Positions 11,290 to 22,240 of a DNA stretch of 64,000 nt are shown piece by piece. The DNA lies in contig CM077648.1 of NCBI GenBank assembly GCA_039707465.1, forward strand, positions 17,543,619 to 17,607,618, given 5' to 3'. The notes beneath the pieces were generated by a model. The model had not been told where the DNA came from. It made no database searches and was given only the letters and a program-made list of their open reading frames with translations. This DNA comes from Rhabdophis nuchalis (taxonomy: Eukaryota; Chordata; Lepidosauria; Squamata; Natricidae). Position numbers and translations under genes: made by a program. Position 1 is the first letter of the stretch. Each line of letters begins with the position of its first letter.

Positions 11290-11335
11290 TTTATTGTCAT
11301 TGTAAACATTACAATGAAATTGGTTAATAACTAAA
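11249..11335 (-). mobile_element. LINE 3' tail with (ATC)n repeat, minus strand
   Basis: An (ATC)n run is followed by TCTTTATTGTCATTGTAAAC and ATTACAATGAAATTGG. The same hallmark, with an (ATA)n tail, occurs in the insertion at 61491-61658. The motif is typical of L2/CR1-group 3' ends in fish and reptiles. It is strongly 5'-truncated. Confidence 0.6.
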
Positions 11336-12240
11336 TAACTAAATAACTAACTAAATAGATAACTAAATCCTTTGGACAACAGAATCTTTATTTCATTTTA
11401 AACATATCCACCTATTCCAAATGTGCAACACGAGTTAAACTCCATAAAATGGAAAATAATTATAATTCCTATTCATTGTCCACATAAATTCTCTTTTTAC
11501 ATGTGTTACATTTCCTTGTTGCCATTATTTTAATCGTGAAGCCAACAATTTCCTTCTTACTCCCAGTATTTCTTAATACACTTTAATTAAATAATTTAAA
11601 TAAATTTAAATGATATAATAGGTTGAGTTCCCAATTTAATAAATCTAAGAGTATTTTATGACTCCAAAGTATAGTTTCTAGTATAAATATTCAAAGCTTC
11701 CTTTATGTTCTTAATAAAGACTTATAGGCTATAATCTGACATCAAAGGGATGGTTTGAACAGCTGACAGCTGCTCCTCACATTATTATCTGTTTATTTAT
11801 TTTTTTAAATGTAATTAAAAAATCAAATATGTATTTACAAAACAAACTAACAAAAAACATATTAACATCATTCCCTATTAATTTGGTGTTTTTTTTAGTA
11901 AAAGCCTGTGACATTAAAATGATATAATCAAAAATAGTAATTGGACCAATGTCGCATTTCTCAACTAAGCTAATTATAGATCAAGATATTAAAAAATAGT
12001 TTATACAAAGAGCTTTTGCCATATGGAGGTCATTCTGTTTCTGAGGACTCAGTTAAAATCCCCAACTAACTCAAACCAAAAATTATTTACAAAACAATGC
12101 CTAAAGTGTTCATTTTTCTGTAGTTGGATCTTAGCAATATAAGCAAGCTGCCACCATCATTACCCATCAAACTTATGTTTTATGCTATCTATCCGTTTCC
12201 CAAACTTTTTTTCTGAACTACTGGATAAGATTTATAGATT

Positions 12241-12391
12241 CCCTAGTTCAGGGGTCTCCAACCTTTGCAACTTTAAGTCTGAAGGACTTCAGCTCCCAGA
12301 ATTCTCCAGCCAACAAAGTTGGCTGGAGAATTCTGGGAGCTGAAGTCCTTCAGACTTAAAGTTGCAAAGGTTGGAGACCTCTGCCCTAGTT
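12241..12391. mobile_element. Palindromic hAT MITE with perfect 8-bp TSD
   Basis: The element is 12249-12383 (135 bp), between CCCTAGTT copies at 12241-12248 and 12384-12391. It starts CAGGGGTCTCCAACC and is an almost perfect inverted repeat around the GCCAACAAAGTTGGC centre. The 8-bp TSD and CAGGG..TIR are hallmarks of hAT transposons. Siblings: 23057, 29086, 32192, 44079, 52275. Confidence 0.92.
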
Positions 12392-13004
12392 AATATTGCC
12401 ATCCCTCTGGCCATTTTCCAATTATACAAATAGGATCCATCCACTGCATAGCCAAAACATGCTTTTATCAAGAAGAATGTAAGTTTATTTCAGAAAAACA
12501 CATCTTCAGGATTTCACAAGTGCAATTTGTAACATATCTTTCTCCTCTTAGATACATCTGTCAATCAATTAACCAACCACAATATAACACTCTAATTTAA
12601 AAGTTATAAATTAAAAAGTGTAATTAGGCAGATGAAAACTCATTATTCTCATATCCTTATAACATATTTGACATTGGGTTCAAAGCAATAGCTCTTGGGG
12701 AAATCATTAACTCTTCTTTCCAAGTTATGTTTTCTTCTCCCAAATTTTAAATTGTCATTTCAGTACAATTAAATTTCTATATCTTTTAACTTTTTTTTCT
12801 TTGCAAAGCATCATGTTTGTTCTTAATGCAATGTAGGTAAAGAATAGGCAAAGCTGGGGTGATGGTGGAATTAAATGCATCATTACTTTAGAGTCCTTGC
12901 AATCCCCCAAGTCCAACGCTTCCTGAATTCTGTTGATTCTTATCGGTTCAACTTAGTGTGACCAGATTCTTGTGTATGTGCTTGAAGAAATCTTCTATGC
13001 TGAA

Positions 13005-13730
13005 GCCTTACAATGCTGAAACCGGTTTAACAGCCAGTTTGCTGAGCATGCACATGCGCAGTTTGCCGAAAACTTCAACATTACTGCTGGCGAGGAAAAC
13101 AGCTGAGGTGTGGCAAACCACTCTGCTGCACTAATCAGCTGGGCATTGGAAAAGGAAATATAGGTGTCAGGTCTGCCTCTAACGATAACCAAGAAAGAAT
13201 CCACTCAATTCCATTTGTAAGAATTAAGAGTACTTTTACTGGTTATGAAAAGATAGCAGCGAGGTAAAGCAAGGTCTGAGACCCAACCGCGCGAAATCAT
13301 ACATATCAATATGTGTCCAACCCCCTTTCCCCAATAACCCCCACCCCATTGTCCAATGCGCAATCCCCTTAGATGTCACGTGGGTTGCATCTCTAGGAGC
13401 ATCATCAGGATGGTATGCAAGACCGTTGACCTTGACCACCGCACAGCTCCAGCCAGTGGTATGTGAAGTAGATGGTGAGAACGTACTCCCTTCTCCAAAT
13501 CTCCCTCCTGCACCATACAGACTCATTCTCAACTACCAAAGCCCCTCCCTCCCCGTTTCAATGGCAGCCGAAGGAAGCAACAAAGCGGACGGTGACAATA
13601 GGTGAGTTATAGCGCAGGGGCAGGCGAGGGGGCCCACTTCAAAGCCGGTTTGATCCCAGCTGATAGTTGGAGCTTCCGGTTCACCTGAACTGGTCCGAAC
13701 TGGTAGAATCCCACCCCTTCCTGACATGCA
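13005..13730. mobile_element. hAT-like element (ACCGGTT family) split by a solo LTR
   Basis: The left part (13017-13164: ACCGGTTTAACAGCC, GCACATGCGCAGTTTG, CAGCTGAGGTGTGG) and the right part (13603-13730: CTTCCGGTTCACCTGAACTGG, AGAATCCCACCCCTTCCTG) match the two halves of the element at 23564-23843. The LTR at 13165-13597 lies between them. The left terminus is eroded, so no hAT TSD can be read. Confidence 0.6.
13160..13602 (+). mobile_element. Solo LTR (Ty3/Gypsy-type) with 5-bp TSD ATAGG
   Basis: The LTR is 13165-13597 (433 bp), beginning TGTCAGGTCTGCC and ending GGTGACA, with ATAGG on both sides (13160-13164, 13598-13602). TG..CA ends plus a 5-bp TSD are LTR-retroelement signatures. A minus-strand copy of the same LTR at 40629-41440 adjoins a Gypsy-like RNase H fragment, which gives the superfamily. 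A solo LTR arises by recombination between the two LTRs of a full element. Confidence 0.85.
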
Positions 13731-14338
13731 ACCACTTTTGAAAGATAAATAAGAGTGTTCTTCTGATGAAAGACTACAGGATTAAAAACTCAATACTGAA
13801 AGTTTTCTTGCCTATAAGAAAGATTCTTAAATTAGTCTTTGTTTCTTTTGCTCACTGGATGACTTTTCCCCCAAATGCCAAGAACAGTTGAGAACACTTC
13901 AGTTAACATTTCTGCTTACAAGTTGGTTTTATAAGCAATCCAAAATATTGTTTCCAACAGAGGAAAGAGAAACAAACATCGCCATCTTCCCAGAAGACCA
14001 ATGCAGATTGATTACAAAGCTATGGAAATGAGTTTACTTATTTGTATTCTTGATCCATACAATGTAATATATTCTTAGTCCCCAAAACAAAATTTATATT
14101 CCAAAATTACATTTACTCTCTAGTGACAAAGGAGCTCAAAAGCACAATGTGCACTGAATGAAATCTTTGCAGTCAAACTGTTAAAATAGCAGTAATGGAT
14201 GTTTTGAACCTTGATTAAGTTTCAAAGAGTTGTTAGTCAAACTTATTGGTCCAGCCACATTCCTATGCCAAGTTCTGTTTAAGGGTAAACGTGAATTACA
14301 GCATCCTGTTCTCTGCCATACACAATGATGTTGTGGCA
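13731..14338. other. No recognisable feature
   Basis: AT-rich DNA without clear repeats or exons. Confidence 0.4.
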
Positions 14339-14609
14339 ATACTTGCATTCTATAAGGAGTGGTGTGTGGCCTAGAGGTGGAGCTCTCGCCTCACAATCAG
14401 GAGGCTGTGAGTTCGATCCTAGGTGGAGGCAGGTATTTCTCTCTCTGGACGTAATGAGAGTATATCTGCTGAACAAAACTCTGCATTGGTGACAGGAAGG
14501 GCATCTGGCCACTAAACACTCTGCTAGCCCCATTCAGTTGCCAAGATTCCACCCTGCATGAAATTATGGGGTGGTTAAACAAAGATGATGATGAATACAT
14601 GCATTCTAT
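14339..14609 (+). mobile_element. tRNA-derived SINE (non-Sauria) with 15-bp TSD
   Basis: The SINE body is 14354-14594. The TSDs are ATACTTGCATTCTAT (14339-14353) and ATACATGCATTCTAT (14595-14609), one mismatch. The head has A-box-like TGGCCTAGAGGTGG and B-box-like GAGTTCGATCC. The body (GGACGTAATGAGAGTATATC, GGAAGGGCATCTGGCC) is unlike the Sauria SINEs and ends in (GAT)n. It is a second SINE lineage, perhaps with an RTE- or L2-like partner; partner identity is inferred. Confidence 0.75.
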
Positions 14610-14644
14610 GCAAACAATCATGGTTATGATTATCATTAGACATA

Positions 14645-14875
14645 TACAGTGATCCCTCGTTTTTCGCGGCTTCATGTTTCGCGGCTTCAGTGCTTTGCGG
14701 GTTTTTCAAAAATACATGAAAAAAAATGCATCGGTAGGAGGCAAGCGCCCCCTAGTGCTTGCTTTAAACGATGTCCACCAACTCAAGTTTCCGGTGCGAA
14801 TCCTACTTCGCGGTTTTTCAGTTTTCGCGGAAGTTTCCGGTCCCTATTAACCGCGAAAAACGAGGGATCACTGTA
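14645..14875. mobile_element. Tc1/mariner-type MITE, TA target duplication
   Basis: The element is 14647-14873 (227 bp), bounded by TA on both sides. The termini are CAGTGATCCCTCGTTTTTCG and the inverted CGAAAAACGAGGGATCACTG, so at least 20 bp match exactly. The CGCGG words recur inside. No transposase is present, so it is non-autonomous. Confidence 0.88.
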
Positions 14876-15291
14876 CAAGAAAAAGTATTCTTTCTTCTGA
14901 TCAGGAGAACTTATCGCTCAATGTTCCACTATTCTATCTAGTTAATTACCAGAACTTTATCAGAAAAGGAAATTCAGAAATATGGTCCATAGATTTCATT
15001 GAGAGAAACGATTTATAATCTTTGGCTGGCGATAAATGTAGCTTAGCTCAATATTTTGACACATAAAACCCCACATAAAACTGCTGTAAATGCTTACAAC
15101 AAGAAATGAAGGCTGGAAGGAAGCTGAAGGGGAGAACATGGGGAAGATGAATCCTAATTAGGACCAGAATATATTTAGGATATGGGAATTCACCACTAAA
15201 ATATGTGGGCATTGAGCTTGTGTTCTTTAACTGTCAGATCCATCAGCTGCTTACCATAAAGAGCAAAAGAAAGGAAGATGTTTAGAAATCG

Positions 15292-16058
15292 CTAAATCTC
15301 AGAGATGGGTTGCTACTGGTTTGGATTGGTTCAGCCGAACCGGTAGTGGTTTGCCGACCTGGGTCGCTGGAACTGGTAGCAACCCAGACCTGCCACGCCT
15401 CCGAACTGGTTCCCCGATTGCCGCAGTATGGTTTTTTTTTTCATTTTAAAATGCTCTGCGTGTGCGCAGACCTATTTATGGGCAACTGTGCATGCACGCG
15501 GAGTGTTAGCAACTCTGGGTTCAGAACCAGGTGTTACAACTCTGGTCCCTTAACCAGTGTTAGCAAATAAATGCGGAATAGTGTAATTCACCGGACAGTA
15601 AAGAGATATGTTGCTGTAGCCACAAACAAACTCTAAAACAGTGATAGTAAGAAAATAAATAGTCTTTACTTTGTAGCAACTAAAATACTTCTTCCGACTA
15701 ACTTCTCAAACAAATAACACCAAACACAGATGCAAAACAATACTCCTTCTTCTTCTTCAACAGCAATCAGGAAAACCAGGAATCACAAGGAATCGAACAG
15801 GGAACGGGCTGTGTTCCTGACCTTGCTTATATGATAGAGCTGATAACAATCAGCCAATCAGATTATACTTAGTTCTTAAAGCTACATAACTCCTTAGGAA
15901 CATAGGCTCATATATATTGTCAACTCAATATAAGGCTGAATATCCTAACACGGAGTACACATCTGGCATGTGCATGAGCAAAGCGAGCATGCAGGTGCAA
16001 AATCGCACACGCACCGAACCAGCAGGAATGCAGGTAGCAACCCACCCCTGCTAAACCT
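15292..16058. mobile_element. hAT-like element (ACCGGTT family) carrying a solo LTR
   Basis: The element is 15300-16050. It starts CAGAGATGGGTTGCTACTGG and ends GGTAGCAACCCACCCCTG. The TSDs are CTAAATCT and CTAAACCT (7/8). The interior shows ACCGGTAGTGG and GCGCAGAC/CATGCAC words. An LTR at 15504-15950 is inserted within it. The ORF at 15310-15570 is a translation of the element, not a gene. Confidence 0.8.
15499..15955 (-). mobile_element. Solo LTR, second family, 5-bp TSD CGGAG
   Basis: The LTR is 15504-15950 (447 bp), with TGTTAG and CTAACA ends, flanked by CGGAG at 15499-15503 and 15951-15955. On the minus strand an ATTGGCTGATTG (inverted CCAAT) precedes ATATAAGC, a plausible promoter, which suggests minus orientation; this is tentative. 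It is unrelated in sequence to the LTR at 13165. No internal region remains. Confidence 0.82.
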
Positions 16059-16189
16059 TCTTGAAAGTAATGGAGAAAATGCACATAAATAAACTCACAA
16101 GAACCAAAAGCCAAAACCAAGATATGCATACAAAGAGCATTAAATAATAACAAACGTACAAACAAATTGAAGCAATTAGTGGAAAATAA

Positions 16190-16209
16190 GCACACACACA
16201 CACACACAC
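16190..16209. repeat. Short (CA)n microsatellite
   Basis: About nine CA units. It generates the V-C-rich minus-strand translation nearby. Confidence 0.9.
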
Positions 16210-16214
16210 CCATG

Positions 16215-16854
16215 GGCATCTATATATTTCTTCTTTTTTTTAACAGTTTATACATTTTCACTTTACATGCGTAAGTGCTTAGTGAACAGCGTATTGTCTG
16301 GATCATTTTGCTGATATTATAATACTTTTCCCACTCCTAATTTCTACCTCTATTATCCAACCATTTTTAAAACAAGTCCCATGTTCTAAAATACACTAGC
16401 TTCTTTTTCTTTTATCTGTAATGTCAATCAGTCCATTTCTGCACAATCTAAAAAAAAATGTAATTACATTTTCTTCTGTAGGTGTTTCCTCATTTTTCCA
16501 GTACTGTGCAAATACGATTCTACTTAATGGGAAATATTAATAGGGAGAGGAGCCAAACTTAAGGGAAAGTTGCAGAGAAGTAGATCAACTTGATCTACCA
16601 CAAGGTCACCAGGAGATTTGGCAGGTAGAGATTCAGAAGAATAGTCAAAACTGAAGCAAACAAACAACTATAGTCTCATTCACCAGGAAGTACAGTAAAT
16701 CAGGCCTCTAAAGCCAATGGTTTTCCCTCTGTTATACAAGATAATCAGGAATCAAAATCTACAGGGAAGAAGGAAAAGAAATGTTATAATCAAAGTCGTA
16801 ATCTTATGCAGCTGCTGCTTTTAATTGATTGTTTTTTTGTTTATGTTTCTACAG
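16215..16854. other. No recognisable feature
   Basis: AT-rich non-coding DNA with no repeat ends that I recognise. Confidence 0.4.
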
Positions 16855-16922
16855 ATTTTTTAGATTTATTATGTTTTTATTGTCTTGAAAAAATCTTAAG
16901 AGATGTCCAAGAAAAGCTTCAG
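16855..16922 (+). CDS. Candidate internal exon (hypothetical, unproven)
   Basis: A 68-nt segment is preceded by TTGTTTATGTTTCTACAG and followed by GTACCT. The only open frame (one base supplied from upstream) reads FLDLLCFYCLEKILRDVQEK then LQ and ends exactly on a codon, so it leaves phase 0, the phase needed by the terminal exon at 47779. The EKILRDVQEKLQ part is helix-like. The signals are good, but the segment is short and I cannot name a homologue; a chance match is quite possible. Confidence 0.25.
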
Positions 16923-17136
16923 GTACCTTTAAAGCTCATTACCAAAGGAATTAATTTTTTTATTATTATTCATCTGCTTGGAGGGCAGACATTTCGCCAA
17001 GGCGTCACTGATTTCCATCAAGTCTGAATCATATTTGAACTTTAGAAAATATCATTTTTTCCCTTTCTCAGAATCAGCTTTGGAATATCTGGATTCAAGT
17101 GTGAAATTCCAACCGAAATGGAATTGCACATATTCT

Positions 17137-17420
17137 TTGACTTACAACCATTGGGATCACAATTTCTATCATAAGTTGGTATGGTCATGACATTACCAAA
17201 CATGAGTTTCGAACCATTTTCACCCCAGTTTTTAAACAAATGAGGTGGCCTTTAAGCAAATCCAACTTTCCCAATTGACATTGACTTATCAGAAACCATC
17301 TGGAAGGTCGTATATCACCAGGGAAGGGGGCTGAAACAGTCATAACTTTGAGGACAGGTGGTAGGTACCCTTTCCAAGGCTATCGTAGCTTTGAATTGTT
17401 GTTAAATCAATGACATGAGA
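17137..17420. mobile_element. Eroded 'CAGGTAGTCCT' MITE
   Basis: Words such as TTTGACTTACAACCATTGGG, TTATCAGAAACCATCTGGAAGG and GTTGTTAAATCAATGACATG correspond to the interior of the MITE at 52436, but both termini have decayed. Confidence 0.4.
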
Positions 17421-18393
17421 AGTCAAGAACCAGCTTTATAGCCATAAAAACACAATCCTATAAATTCACTTCAGCACTTCATTCTGTACTAAAATACCTT
17501 CAACATCCCTTTGGTGCAAAAATTTACAAAAATTTAGATGCCGGTATGAAATGGATATGAAGATGCAAATTTTCACATTATAAAGCAAGACAGAAATGTT
17601 TCCTTTCCCTACCCCAGTTCATTCCCCATCGTTCCAAAATAAATTGTGCTACAAATCCCTAAAATATTGCAGTAGGAAGAAACATCCAAAAATATTGCCA
17701 AAATATACTACACTGGAACATGTGGTATTTATGAGCCAAGACATTTGGTAGTAATTAAATTTTAAAACCTTGTTTTTACTCCACTGAAATTAATGTCACC
17801 AAATCCAAGCACTGACATAATCATTCCCTCCCTCAAAGCTGGAAACCATGGTCCTCACCCCATATTTTTTTTTAAAATGCCACATATATTTTTATCAGCA
17901 TCTTTATATTTAAAAATGTATACAGTGATGTCTAGACATACACGACATATGATTACCATTTTATATCTCTTGCTTATTTTATAGAAATTTCTATAAGGCC
18001 GAACACCCTAGTTTGTTGCTGACTGAGCTAAGCAGAATGGATTACTTCAAACGTAGCAGATCCTTAAATCAAAGCAAAGGATCTTTTTTTCCAGAAAAGT
18101 GGTAGGGAACTGATTTGGTTATTAAAAAAAAGGGGGAGCTAGTGGTGGACATCTCAAAAATCAGAAAGACCCTTGAATGTCTTCCAAAAGCTGGTAGGTT
18201 GCATGTACTGGCCAACTAGAGTCCTGTGTGACATTATAAAGGGAAAACAATCAAAATATGAATGATTGATAAATTAATCTTTGTAGTGCTATCTTTCTGC
18301 ACAAGTAGATAATTAAGGCATTGGAGCAATAAGATCATTAAGATATTACAGCATTTCCCATTACTGTGTTCTCATTGGAAACCTTTCTTGCCA
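17421..18393. other. No recognisable feature
   Basis: AT-rich DNA with no repeat or gene that I can support. Confidence 0.4.
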
Positions 18394-18453
<60 letters not shown>

Positions 18454-18796
18454 CCAGCATAAGTCTGGAACTCCTTGAGCAATTTCAACCAAACTTAGTA
18501 GAAAGATGACTTACTCTCTGGAAACAAATACTGTGGGGGTAAGACACCCCTAACACCCCTCAGGGTGAGCGTTCGGTTAAGATGCAGCCTGTTCTGCCTC
18601 AAAATGGCTTCTACTATACTGCCATAAAATGGCTTCTACTTACAGCACAGTAAAGTTGCCATGGTAATGGCTTCACAGTATTCCACAAGGGGGAGTCCCT
18701 CTGGTAAGGGGGAAAATCCAACATCAGAAATAACGTTTGGTCCGGACATTTTCCTCTTTTAAGTAAATACCCCGGCAATGCCGAGTTATTGACTAA
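18394..18796 (+). mobile_element. Helitron-type non-autonomous element
   Basis: It begins TCCGTGTG after an A, with a (TG)n microsatellite (about 28 units, 18396-18451), then TTCCAGCATAAGTCTGGAAC. It ends with a small hairpin (CCGGCAATGCCG) about ten bases before CTAA, followed by T. TC start, 3' hairpin, CTRR end and insertion between A and T are Helitron hallmarks. The interior (AAAATGGCTTCTACT direct repeats) has no helicase ORF. Confidence 0.7.
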
Positions 18797-19220
18797 TAGC
18801 ATATATAATTGGTAAAACTACTTTAGGCATATACTTTTTGAAATGAAGAAGGTGCATTACCTTAGCTGCCCAGATCTATCAGTATTACTTTTTTGATGGT
18901 GATAAAGACTGAATGGAGAATATAATGGAAGAGATGATGATGTACAGTAGAATTTAGGAGCAGAATTAAAGAGAGGCAGTGACCTGGACTGCCAAACGAA
19001 AGCAGCAGGTAGGTTGAAGGGCCTGGTAGTACCCAGGAACCCCAAATATTCTTGCTCCCAGAAAACAGGAAGGAGGGAAAGTAAGAGAATGCAGCAGAAG
19101 AATCAGTATCATTGATAGCCAATGTGTAAGATTGTGTTGACCATTCATCACATTCCACAGGATTTGGGCTGTTCTTTGTACTGGAACTTGAAGAATCTGG
19201 CACTTGGCCAATTCCTGTGG

Positions 19221-19393
19221 AAAGGAGACAGTGGTGGGTTTCTGCAGGCTCACACCTACTCGCGAGAGCCGGTTGGTGAAATTTAGAGAACCGGTGAGAA
19301 GGGGTTCCACCGGCGTACCTGGAAGTAAATCTGGCCCACCGCTGCCAGTGACCCAAAGAGAAGGGAAGGGAAGGGAAGGAAAGGAAGGAAGGA

Positions 19394-19485
<92 letters not shown>

Positions 19486-19668
19486 ATTTATCATCACAAT
19501 TGAGTTCAAAATTTTGGTTGCTAAGCAAGAGCGTTTTAAATGAGTTTCACCACATTTTAAAAGGTGGCCACTCCCACCCTGTCACATGACTGCCAAGCCA
19601 CGCCCACAAAATAGGCTACACCTACAGAGTAGGTTCTAAAAAATTTGAAACCCACCACTGAAAGGAGA
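19221..19668 (+). mobile_element. hAT-like element with perfect TSD, containing (GAAA)n
   Basis: The element is 19229-19660 (432 bp), starting CAGTGGTGGGTTTCTGCAGG and ending TTTGAAACCCACCACTG. The TSD AAAGGAGA is at 19221-19228 and 19661-19668. A (GGGAA)n-(GGAA)n-(GAAA)n tract at 19362-19485 lies inside and produces Lys/Arg- and Phe/Leu/Ser-rich spurious ORFs. An inverted sibling is at 40943-41301 and another copy at 42474-42968. Confidence 0.88.
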
Positions 19669-20589
19669 TGAAGAAATGTCAGCAAATTGATTGATATATT
19701 TTGTACTACTTCAAAAAGGCTACTGTTAAACATACAACGTTAATGACATTAAGTATCCAACAGCAAGCTTCAGATGAATATTTCCATAGCATGCGAACAC
19801 AAGTTTCTATTTGAAATTTTTTGTAGTGTCATATACACTCTGTTGCCCCACTTTTATCCTCTTTCCTCAACTCTCCTGTGTTCTGCGTTGAAAAATATAA
19901 ATGTGTCTTGGGTTTTAAATCTGGTGAGGTTGATATTATAAAATGAAATTAAATAAAACACTTCTATCCAAATGAGGAACGTGAGGTTAATAGGACTTTC
20001 TAATGATATGGTTTTTTACTTCAAAACGTGAGTACCTAACAGATATTCAATTCAATCCAGTATGAAAACTACAAAATACGTTTTTTCCCCATTTCCAAAT
20101 GAAATGCATTTAAGTGGAGGTTATTATTCAAATGAATGGTATTAAATATAGATTATTTTTCAATTAAGATATTTCTCCTGTGATATATATACTGTATATA
20201 TCGCTGAAAGACAAATTATAATTATTTTCTCCAAAGTCTTTTTAAGCAAGTAGCTGGCAGCGTAGCAGCAAATCCTAGTGAGATTATCAACTTTCATATG
20301 TCTTGATTGCAGTATTCATACAATATATCTTGAGGGGGTAATGGTGATTGTCCAGCTTTTTCATAGATTATGCAATTAGAAATGGGGGTGGGGTGGGGGT
20401 AAGGCTAGAAATAAGATAACATCAAGATAGGATTATCCCAGAGACAGGCACACTGATTCTCTCACTCAAAAATGAAATAGGATAACTTTGGGAAGGGGCT
20501 GAGAGTCTATTGGCCTGTATATTATTTATTACTAATTTTAATTATTATCCACCTCAAAGCAACCCTTGAGAGTCCTACTCGGGGATTTA
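19669..20589. other. No recognisable feature
   Basis: AT-rich DNA. There is a G-rich patch (GGGGGTGGGGTGGGGGT) near 20384-20400. No exon or repeat end is clear. Confidence 0.4.
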
Positions 20590-20739
20590 CTCTAGAACAG
20601 GGATGTCAAACACACATTGTCATGGCGGCATCATGTGACATATCGGGACTTTTTCCACCTTTGCTAAACGGGGCGTGGGTGTGGCCAGCTTATGGTGCAT
20701 CTGGCCCCAGGCCGCGAGTTTGACAGCCCTGCTCTAGAA
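20590..20739. mobile_element. hAT MITE (GTCAAAC family), perfect 8-bp TSD
   Basis: The element is 20598-20731 (134 bp), with CAGGGATGTCAAAC and GTTTGACAGCCCTG as inverted termini and CTCTAGAA as TSD on both sides. The interior GTGGCCAGC and CATCTGGCCCCAGGCCGCG words are shared with 22826, 26249, 29212 and 58838. Confidence 0.9.
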
Positions 20740-21105
20740 AGTGGGAAGTGCATATAAAAAGAAGTTAGCAAAAACTGGAGCAAATCTAAAATAGAATCAT
20801 TTTAATGTTAGTTTGATTGAAAGTTAATGAAGTTCAGCTAGTAAAACTATCTCCACTGTGTTTAATCATTCCTCCTTCAGTCCTATTGCAAAATTATAAC
20901 TTAACAGCAACTTTTAGAGGGCCTGTCCTAAAATGCTCTGAAGAACAAGGAAATCTCAAGAAATAGACTTCTTGCATAGCTGGAATTTAATAGCCTGCAA
21001 CTATTATTTAATCCTCGTTTTATAAAAACCTAAACATAACTGTGTATTGTATGGCATGTATTGATGGTATTGTGAATGGAATATAATCAATTAAAACAAT
21101 ATAGT

Positions 21106-21413
21106 AATGCTAAACACTCAGAACATTTGGCGGCTCGAATCCCTAGCGCCGCATAATGGAATGAGCTCCCATTACTTCTCCCAGCTTCTGCCAACCTAGA
21201 AGTTCGAAAGCATGTAAAAATGCAAGTAGAAAAATAGGAACCACCTTTGTTGGGAACGTAATAATGTTCCATGTGCCTTTGGCATTTAGTCATGCCGGCC
21301 ACATGAACACTTCTTCGGATAGTGCTGGCTCTTCAGCTTTGAAATGGAAATGAGCACGTCCCCCTCGAGTTGGGAACCACTAGTACATATGTGTGAGGGG
21401 AACCTTTACCTTT
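21106..21413 (+). mobile_element. Sauria SINE, damaged head
   Basis: The tRNA head is largely missing: the copy is recognisable from GGCGGCTCGAATCCCTAGCG onward, through CCAGCTTCTGCCAACCTAGA and CGGCCACATGAAC, to GGGGAACCTTTACCTTTA. It abuts an L2-like LINE fragment without any spacer. Confidence 0.8.
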
Positions 21414-22018
21414 ATCAACGCCTTACGCACGGTCACTCAAGCCCTCGTCACCTCCCGCCTGGACTATTGTAACACTCTCTACATGGGGCTTCCCTTGAGG
21501 TGCACCCAGAGTCTCCAGTTGGTCCAGAATGTGGCCGCGCGGGGGATTTTGGGAGCATCTAGACGCTTCCATGTGACACCTCTCCTGCGTGAGCTGCACT
21601 GGCTGCCTGTGACTTTCCGGGTGCGCTTCAAGATATTAGTGACCACCTTTAAAGCGCCCCGTGGCAAGAGACCTGGTTACCTGCAAGACTGCCTTCTGCT
21701 GCCAAATACCTCCCACTGAGCAGTTCGCTCCCACAGAGAGGGCCTCTTCAGGGTGCCGTCGGCCAGACAATGTCGGCTAGCGACCCCCAGAGGGAGAGCC
21801 TTCTCTGTGGCAGCTCCTGCCCTTTGGAATGACCTACCCCCTGAACTACGTACCATCACAGACCTACGTCTCTTCCGTCGGGCCCTGAAGACACATTTAT
21901 TTCGTGCTGCCAGCTTCTCATAGTTTTTAATTGATTTTAGAACGGGGTTTTAACTGCAGGCCAATACATTTAATACATTTTAATATATCATTTTTGCTTT
22001 TGTACTACCCATTTTTAC
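21414..22018 (+). mobile_element. L2-like LINE fragment with reverse-transcriptase C-terminus
   Basis: Plus strand, 5'-truncated. The translation from 21414 contains VTSRLDYCNTLYMGLPL, LQLVQNVAARGILGASR, LLRELHWLPVTFRVRFKILV, then a stop at 21717-21719. The downstream HREGLFRVPSA-like and WNDLPPELR-like motifs persist in sequence. These are the C-terminal hallmarks of CR1/L2-group RT proteins. It is a pseudogene fragment with no catalytic domain left. Confidence 0.8.
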
Positions 22019-22023
22019 TATGG

Positions 22024-22240
22024 CAGATCCTTGGGAAGGACTTGGGAAGGTCCTTGGGAAGGACTTGATTCAATTCAATTCAATTCAATTCAATTTATTC
22101 AATTTATATACCACCCTTCTCCTTTCCGGGACTCTGGGCGGTGCAGCCCAGAGTCCCGGAAGGGAGAAGGGTGGTATATAAATTGAATAAATTGAATTGA
22201 ATTGAATTGAATCAAGTCCTTCCCAAGGATCTGGGATAGA
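22024..22240. repeat. LINE-tail palindrome, arms about 90 bp
   Basis: The left arm (GATCCTTGGGAAGGACTTG, (ATTCA)n, TATATACCACCCTTCTCC, GGGACTCTGGGC) and the right arm are reverse complements with a 6-bp spacer (GGTGCA at about 22140). Differences are one ATTCA unit, one base, and an extra GGAAGGTCCTTGGGAAGGACTTG-type duplication on the left. Each arm equals the 3' terminus of an L2/CR1-type LINE, placed head to head. Short spurious ORFs lie here. Confidence 0.85.

Larger units (their letters stand above)
9837..12240. other. Mostly unannotated AT-rich DNA
   Basis: Apart from the microsatellite at 10297 and the LINE tail at 11249, I see no gene. A short TTTATTTATTCA-type simple repeat lies at 10680-10720 and a CTAAATAA-type repeat at 11330-11365. 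Confidence 0.4.

Noticed and set aside
19204..19528. Long Lys/Arg-rich or Phe/Leu/Ser-rich ORFs
   Set aside because: They are translations of the (GAAA)n tract inside a hAT element.
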